A stretch of DNA of 19,362 nucleotides from an uncultured Parvibacter sp. GTDB lineage: Bacteria > Actinomycetota > Coriobacteriia > Coriobacteriales > Eggerthellaceae. Numbering within the stretch: position 1 is the stretch's first letter; each line of letters begins with the position of its first letter. Shown here piece by piece: positions 15,050 to 19,362 of the stretch. Under the pieces are notes generated by a model, which was given only the letters and a program-made list of their open reading frames with translations, was not told the DNA's origin and did not search any database. A program made the translations under genes and the position numbers. The stretch lies in assembly GCA_910587945.1 (NCBI GenBank), contig CAJUNI010000041.1, positions 1 to 19,362 on the forward strand, given 5' to 3'.

Positions 15050-18013
15050 TCATTGGCGATCTTGGGCCGTAGTCTTTAGTACTTGCTCCAAGGATCGCAG
15101 AACATTTACCAATGCATCATCGGGCTGAACGCGAAGCAGAGTTATCAAAAAAGCGCGAGCGGGCCCAAAAAGGTTTGCGTCTACCGCAGCCCGAAGCGCT
15201 CCTTGCACTTCTGAGAGCCGCTCGGCCACCGGTGCCACCGGAATGCCCACGGCTTCCAAAATGCTGTTCACCTGGTCCGGTCGCGGAGGGTCCAGGTTGT
15301 TTTCACGCATAAGCTCATGAAGCTCGATGGAGGATTGTCCTGCAAAGGCCATGGATGTCATGATGGATTTGCAATAGCAGGCCAAGCCTTCCCGCGGGCG
15401 TCCCGCTTTCCACTCGACATAGGCCAGTTGATAGTAGGCCTGGGCAATCTCATCAGGCGAAACCGCAAAGGACAAGCAGGCAAGAAGCAACCGTGCCGCA
15501 TTATCGAGGTCTCCTACCAACATATAGACCCGGGCGCAACGCAAATAGGCGGTGGGGAACGTAGGCGCCATTTGCGTGCAGCGCACCCCGTAGGCCACCG
15601 CCACTTCCGAGCGATGGAAGGAATCGTCGAGCAAGTCCACCACATCCAGGTAGTCGATGATGAGCGAAGGTGGCAACAGCTCCACTTTGCGTCCATCTCG
15701 GCCATAGACCAGGTTGTATTGCAACCGACCCACATAGGAATCAAACATCCGATGGACCGCTTCTCCGGTATCTAAGAATCGCCCCGAACGCTCCGACTCA
15801 TCAATGGCCTCAGCCAGGATATCGGCTGCTCGCTGGGGATCCTCCCCCGCTACCAACCGGGCGCGCTCCAAGGCTTCCTCCAGCGGATCCACTCCCACAA
15901 AGGCTCGCTCGATAGAAGCCGGATCAGCAATATCGGCCTCTCCTTGGGTTAGAGCCGTCATGAGGCGCGTGCATCCCTGATAGACCAAGGGATTGTCTGC
16001 CGATTCTTCTACTTCGCGAATGAGCGGAATGGCCTCTTGAGTAGTAGTTAACGTTGAAAGGGTTTGGGCCAAGGTGCGAGCCGCTTCTTGGACTGCCGCA
16101 TCGTAATCTACGCGCAAATCCCGAGAACTGTGAGCTCCCAAGGCTGCCCGTTGCAACCAATCCAAGGGCGCATCTTCCACCTCTGGCGCCATGGCGCGCA
16201 GCCGCGTAACCGGACGTGTCTCCAGTAAATCGAAGGCGCCCACCTCTGCCGCCTCGTCCCCCGCCTTTCCCTGACATAGAGCAAACAACTCCCCAGGATC
16301 GGTGAGCGCAGCCGGCACACAACCCGCCATGAACAGCGAGCGCTCAAAAGTTACCGCAAACAGGGGGGTCGGGTCCTCAGCTACCGGCTCGGTCAAAAGC
16401 GCTTCAATCCAGCCGTCGTCGGTGTCGCTCTCGTCACCAAGAGCTCCCACCGGCTCAGACGCGGTGGCTAACGGTGTAGCCTTTACCGCCACCGACGCGA
16501 TACCCGGGTTAGCCTCAAAAGCGGCATCAGCGAGAGCAATCGCCAGCTGCAACCCATAACGAAATGCCTCCTGCTCCCCAGGCTCTCGCGCGGACGCATC
16601 TTCTTCAAAGGCAGCCATCATGGCCGCATTAGGCACCACTAAGTCAAAGGCTGCCACCCCGGGCGCCTGGACGTCAACCTGGAACACCCCTTGAAAGCGG
16701 AACGGGAGCCGCAAGTTTTCCATGGTGCTTCCGAGGGCCACTCGCAAACGCCATTCGCCATCCACTTCGCTTCCTGCTTCGAGGGCCTCTTGATGGGCAG
16801 CCCGATCCGGTGCAGCCCCACGGTTCCAAAGCGCCTGAATCTCTTCCAGGGCTTCGCGGGCTTCTTGAGCCTCTCCTTCTTCTTCAGAAAAGAAAGTCTC
16901 TTTGGCCTCAGAGCCCAAGAGCTGGGCAGCAAAGCTTTGGCGAATCGCCGCGTCACAGGCCAAACATTGGGCTTCATCAGCACGAGCCGCTTCTTCCCCC
17001 AGTTGCTCAGACACGAGCAACAGCCGATTCAGTGCAGCCTCTACTTGCCACAGGAATTGCTCGCCTATGCCCTCCGAGCCTTCTTCACGAGAGAGATAGT
17101 AGGTATTGGCATAACGACGGGTACGCACCAAGCGCACCGGACCAGTCTCCTCATCGGTTATCCCTCGGAGTAGCAGACGACTAGTCTCATCAGTAAAGCC
17201 CGCCTCATGAAGCCAGCGGCCAAAGAGGCGCACCAAGGCAGGGACCCGCAGTGCAGGATCCGATTCCGCCCGGTCAATCATAAGGAGCGCCGCACGAAGA
17301 CCCCGCAGGGCATGAGAAACCGAAAGCAGGTTCCATAGTGTGTCCAAGCCCAACGAAGGCACCGGCGCATCCAGCACCGCCGCCCGGAAGACAAAGGCTA
17401 AATAGGCGCGGGCCAAGGCATCAAAGTAGGTATCGGAATCCTGTACCGAGGAAAAGTCGTACCACCCATCATAGATGCGATAGCGCCGATTGATGCGGGT
17501 AAACCGCGCTACCGGCCGTAAATCTGCTTGGGGATCAAAGGCTACATCGCGCACCCAGACAATGCCGGTAACATCTCCGCCCTCAGGGCCTTCATCCGTG
17601 CGCTCAAACTCCACGGCAGCAGGCCGCGCCGGTGGGGCCTCCACCGGCTCAACCGCCGTGAACACCCGACCAAATCCGTCCATATAGGCAAGGATGCGCA
17701 CTTCATCGGCAGAGACAAACTCCACCAGATAGGCATCATCGCGAAACGGCGCTGGTAGCCCACCTGAGACCCAGCCGATAGGACCTAAGGTAGCAAGAGG
17801 ACTATGCGCTACGGGACCACCCAGCACCGGGCCAAAGGGGTGATCGAGCACTTTTATGCGCGCACGAGAAAACCCCCGACCCCGTTGGAGCCGGAAGGTT
17901 TTTCGCTCGGTGATCGTGCCCACTTCAGGGCGCTCCACCGTATCCAGTAACGTTTCAAGAATTTCGCGAACCGTTTGAGGGGCTACCGAAGATTCTTTGG
18001 AGGTTTCTTCCAT
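15050..18013 (-). CDS. Large protein of unknown function with TPR-like C-terminus
   Basis: I do not recognise this 987-residue acidic protein. It has no signal peptide or membrane segment, so it is probably cytoplasmic. The first ~210 residues are mixed alpha/beta, with ERKTFRLQRGRGFSRAR at 36-52 and a Gly-rich loop. The middle is mostly helical, with a Glu-rich stretch near 380-400. Residues about 806-885 look like two or three tetratricopeptide repeats (AYLRCARVYMLVGDLDNAAR and AYYQLAYVEWKAGRPREGL), a protein-binding fold. Its start has an AAGGGGG site and its stop is TGA, the only one seen in the window. It sits between a FeMo-cofactor-binding-like protein and hisS with short gaps. It could be a lineage-specific scaffold or assembly factor; that is a guess. 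Confidence 0.8.
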   Translation of the reverse strand: MEETSKESSVAPQTVREILETLLDTVERPEVGTITERKTFRLQRGRGFSRARIKVLDHPFGPVLGGPVAHSPLATLGPIGWVSGGLPAPFRDDAYLVEFVSADEVRILAYMDGFGRVFTAVEPVEAPPARPAAVEFERTDEGPEGGDVTGIVWVRDVAFDPQADLRPVARFTRINRRYRIYDGWYDFSSVQDSDTYFDALARAYLAFVFRAAVLDAPVPSLGLDTLWNLLSVSHALRGLRAALLMIDRAESDPALRVPALVRLFGRWLHEAGFTDETSRLLLRGITDEETGPVRLVRTRRYANTYYLSREEGSEGIGEQFLWQVEAALNRLLLVSEQLGEEAARADEAQCLACDAAIRQSFAAQLLGSEAKETFFSEEEGEAQEAREALEEIQALWNRGAAPDRAAHQEALEAGSEVDGEWRLRVALGSTMENLRLPFRFQGVFQVDVQAPGVAAFDLVVPNAAMMAAFEEDASAREPGEQEAFRYGLQLAIALADAAFEANPGIASVAVKATPLATASEPVGALGDESDTDDGWIEALLTEPVAEDPTPLFAVTFERSLFMAGCVPAALTDPGELFALCQGKAGDEAAEVGAFDLLETRPVTRLRAMAPEVEDAPLDWLQRAALGAHSSRDLRVDYDAAVQEAARTLAQTLSTLTTTQEAIPLIREVEESADNPLVYQGCTRLMTALTQGEADIADPASIERAFVGVDPLEEALERARLVAGEDPQRAADILAEAIDESERSGRFLDTGEAVHRMFDSYVGRLQYNLVYGRDGRKVELLPPSLIIDYLDVVDLLDDSFHRSEVAVAYGVRCTQMAPTFPTAYLRCARVYMLVGDLDNAARLLLACLSFAVSPDEIAQAYYQLAYVEWKAGRPREGLACYCKSIMTSMAFAGQSSIELHELMRENNLDPPRPDQVNSILEAVGIPVAPVAERLSEVQGALRAAVDANLFGPARAFLITLLRVQPDDALVNVLRSLEQVLKTTAQDRQ

Positions 18014-18064
18014 AGATAGTGCCCCCTTCTCTGAGAAGAATAGAGCCTAAACGGAACCGCTCGC

Positions 18065-18436
18065 TTAGTGATGGCAGGCGTTCTCCGGGCCCATGGTAGG
18101 CACTTGACCAGCGGCTACCAGCTTGGCAACTTCGCCCACATTCGGGTTCGTGTTCTCGAAGTAAACCGTAATACCGGCATCTGCAAAGCCCATCATCGGA
18201 CGCATGCCCATGCCAGCTGCCACGATAGCGTCAACCCCGGCATCGGAGAGCAGTTTGACCGGACGCAGGCAGCCACCTTCTTCGTGGGGCGGATTGTCCA
18301 GGGCAGCTACATCGGTGATTTCGCCATCGGTAATAGTCACAATCGTAAAGCAATCACAATGACCAAAGTGGCCACTGCGCTCCCCGTCGAGGCCAGCTTC
18401 ACCCAAAGTCGGCACGGCAAGTTTTAACGTAGTCAT
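18065..18436 (-). CDS. NifX/NifB C-terminal-like dinitrogenase iron-molybdenum cofactor-binding family protein
   Basis: A 123-residue single-domain protein of the Nitro_FeMo-Co family, small cytoplasmic proteins with an RNase H-like fold related to NifX and the end of NifB. The family motifs are present: HFGHCDCFTIV at 23-33, NPPHEEGGC at 48-56 and GVDAIVAAGMGMRPM at 67-81. The tail ends in NACHH, with a cysteine and two histidines that could bind metal. Stand-alone members occur widely in anaerobes without nitrogenase and probably handle iron-sulfur or metal clusters; no nif genes are in this window. An AAGGAG site precedes ATG 18436. It lies 51 bases upstream of the large unknown protein gene and may be co-transcribed with it. 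The stop is TAA. Confidence 0.92.
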   Translation of the reverse strand: MTTLKLAVPTLGEAGLDGERSGHFGHCDCFTIVTITDGEITDVAALDNPPHEEGGCLRPVKLLSDAGVDAIVAAGMGMRPMMGFADAGITVYFENTNPNVGEVAKLVAAGQVPTMGPENACHH

Positions 18437-18541
18437 AGAAAACTCCTTCGATCGAGGGGCTTAAAAGGGATGCCCGGCATGTGGCCGACGCTCTCTTCCC
18501 CAAAACCCCTTCTTTTTATTTCACTGTCCATTCAAACGAAT

Positions 18542-18572
18542 CCACCCCTCTTCGTCAACCGAAGAGGGGTGG
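18542..18572 (-). terminator. Strong hairpin, probable terminator after leuB
   Basis: A perfect 13-bp stem CCACCCCTCTTCG/CGAAGAGGGGTGG with a 5-base loop, about 120 bases beyond the leuB stop. The minus-strand tail ATTCGTTTG is only weakly T-rich. The rest of the 255-base gap between leuB and the next gene shows no gene. Confidence 0.65.
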
Positions 18573-18691
18573 TCTATCCGTAATCTGCACGGGTTGCCAT
18601 TTCGGGACCTTCTCATTCTGCGAAGTACGAGGAGCTCCCAAAACCTCCCGCAGGGCGTTTGCGCTGGCCTTCTACTTCAGGGCCACACCCG

Positions 18692-19362
18692 TTAGTTTGC
18701 CCGATAGTCTTTCCAGTCGTCGGGGTGGCGTCCCCACAACTCCGCAAACTTTTCTGTGGGAAGGATTTGCTCAGCAATAAGCGAACCCATCATTTCGGTG
18801 CCCACCACACGATCCGCCGGGGTCTCTGCGTCTTTAATATCGCCAGTGCGGAATCCGGCGTCCAGCACCGCCTGCACGGCAGCCTTGATATCGTCGGCCG
18901 CCTCGGGCATCGCAAAACTATAGCGCAGCATCATTTCTACAGAGAGAATTTGAGCAATGGGGTTTGCAATGCCTTGGCCGGCAATATCGGGAGCGCTGCC
19001 GTGGCTTGGCTCATAGAGGGCCGTGCCATCGCCCAAGCTTGCGGAAGCCAGCATACCCAAGGAACCCGACAGCTCAGCCGCCTCGTCAGACAAAATGTCG
19101 CCAAACATGTTTTCGGTAACCACCACGTCGAATTGCTTCGGCCAATTGATCAACTGCATGGCAGCGTTGTCCACCAACATGTCCACCAGCTCAACGTCGG
19201 GGTAATCTTTCGCCACCTCATGGGCTACTTCGCGCCATAAACGGCTGCTCTCCAACACGTTGGCCTTATCGATGGAGTGTACCTTGAACCGACGCTTGCG
19301 AGCCATCTCAAAGGCTTGGCGCATAATGCGCTCAATCTCGTATTCGCGATACTCAAGCGTGT
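18692..19362 (-). CDS. leuB: 3-isopropylmalate dehydrogenase (5' end cut by window)
   Basis: This enzyme oxidises and decarboxylates 3-isopropylmalate to 2-oxoisocaproate in leucine biosynthesis, using NAD. About 222 residues are visible of a usual ~355; the frame runs open through the right edge, reading TLEYREYEIERI before the first internal Met. Landmarks are SIDKANVLESSRLW with the catalytic lysine, VDNAAMQL with the metal/catalytic Asp region, ENMFGDILSDEA for metal binding, and EPSHGSAPDIAGQGIANP for NAD binding. The spacing and VLESSRLWR wording fit LeuB better than isocitrate or tartrate dehydrogenase. The C-terminus ends normally with TAA. It is probably the last gene of a leu operon lying to the right. 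Confidence 0.96.
   Translation of the reverse strand, partial: TLEYREYEIERIMRQAFEMARKRRFKVHSIDKANVLESSRLWREVAHEVAKDYPDVELVDMLVDNAAMQLINWPKQFDVVVTENMFGDILSDEAAELSGSLGMLASASLGDGTALYEPSHGSAPDIAGQGIANPIAQILSVEMMLRYSFAMPEAADDIKAAVQAVLDAGFRTGDIKDAETPADRVVGTEMMGSLIAEQILPTEKFAELWGRHPDDWKDYRAN

Noticed and set aside
18481..18780. Plus-strand open frame in the leuB to NifX-like gap
   Set aside because: It runs through the leuB terminator hairpin into the antisense of leuB and has no ribosome binding site.

Overview
All recognisable protein genes in this 19.4-kb window, and the SRP RNA, lie on the minus strand, so the region is read from right to left. Base composition is moderately GC-rich. The gene content suggests an anaerobic actinobacterium of the Coriobacteriia/Eggerthellaceae type: a ferredoxin-like redox protein beside molybdenum-cofactor genes, a formate/nitrite channel, dnaX-ybaB-recR with an Ala/Pro-rich DnaX, a short SRP RNA and a hisS-aspS pair. 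This placement is an inference from gene style, not from a marker gene, and is moderately confident at best.

Layout in the direction of transcription. (a) 19362-18692 is the 3' two thirds of leuB (leucine biosynthesis), followed by a strong hairpin. (b) 18436-18065 is a small NifX/NifB-type FeMo-cofactor-binding-like protein. (c) 18013-15050 is a 987-residue protein of unknown function with a TPR-like C-terminus. (d) hisS and aspS follow, with a hairpin after aspS. (e) 11527-10700 is a FocA/NirC/FdhC-family channel. (f) 10462-7202 is a three-gene module: circularly permuted ATP-grasp protein, alpha-E helical protein and transglutaminase-like protease/amidase. It matches predicted peptide-ligase/amide-modification operons. 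Its first gene carries an in-frame amber codon at codon 52. (g) The SRP RNA gene (ffs) lies at about 7105-6993. (h) 6936-2547 is a tight cluster: DedA membrane protein with a long charged tail, dnaX, ybaB-type protein and recR. This is DNA replication and RecFOR repair. (i) A 455-base non-coding stretch holds a terminator, a GC-rich structured segment and possible control sites. (j) 2091-799 is a MobB-MobA fusion for guanylation of molybdenum cofactor. (k) 730 to the left edge is an incomplete iron-sulfur protein, probably part of a molybdoenzyme (formate dehydrogenase-like) locus beyond the window.

The most unusual points are the amber codon inside the otherwise well conserved ATP-grasp gene, whose own terminator is the only TAG stop among the fourteen complete ends checked; the DnaX protein, which has lost one of four zinc cysteines and carries three TAPWE repeats at its end; the DedA tail; and the structured non-coding segment between recR and mobBA. 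I found no CRISPR array, insertion sequence, prophage or defence gene.
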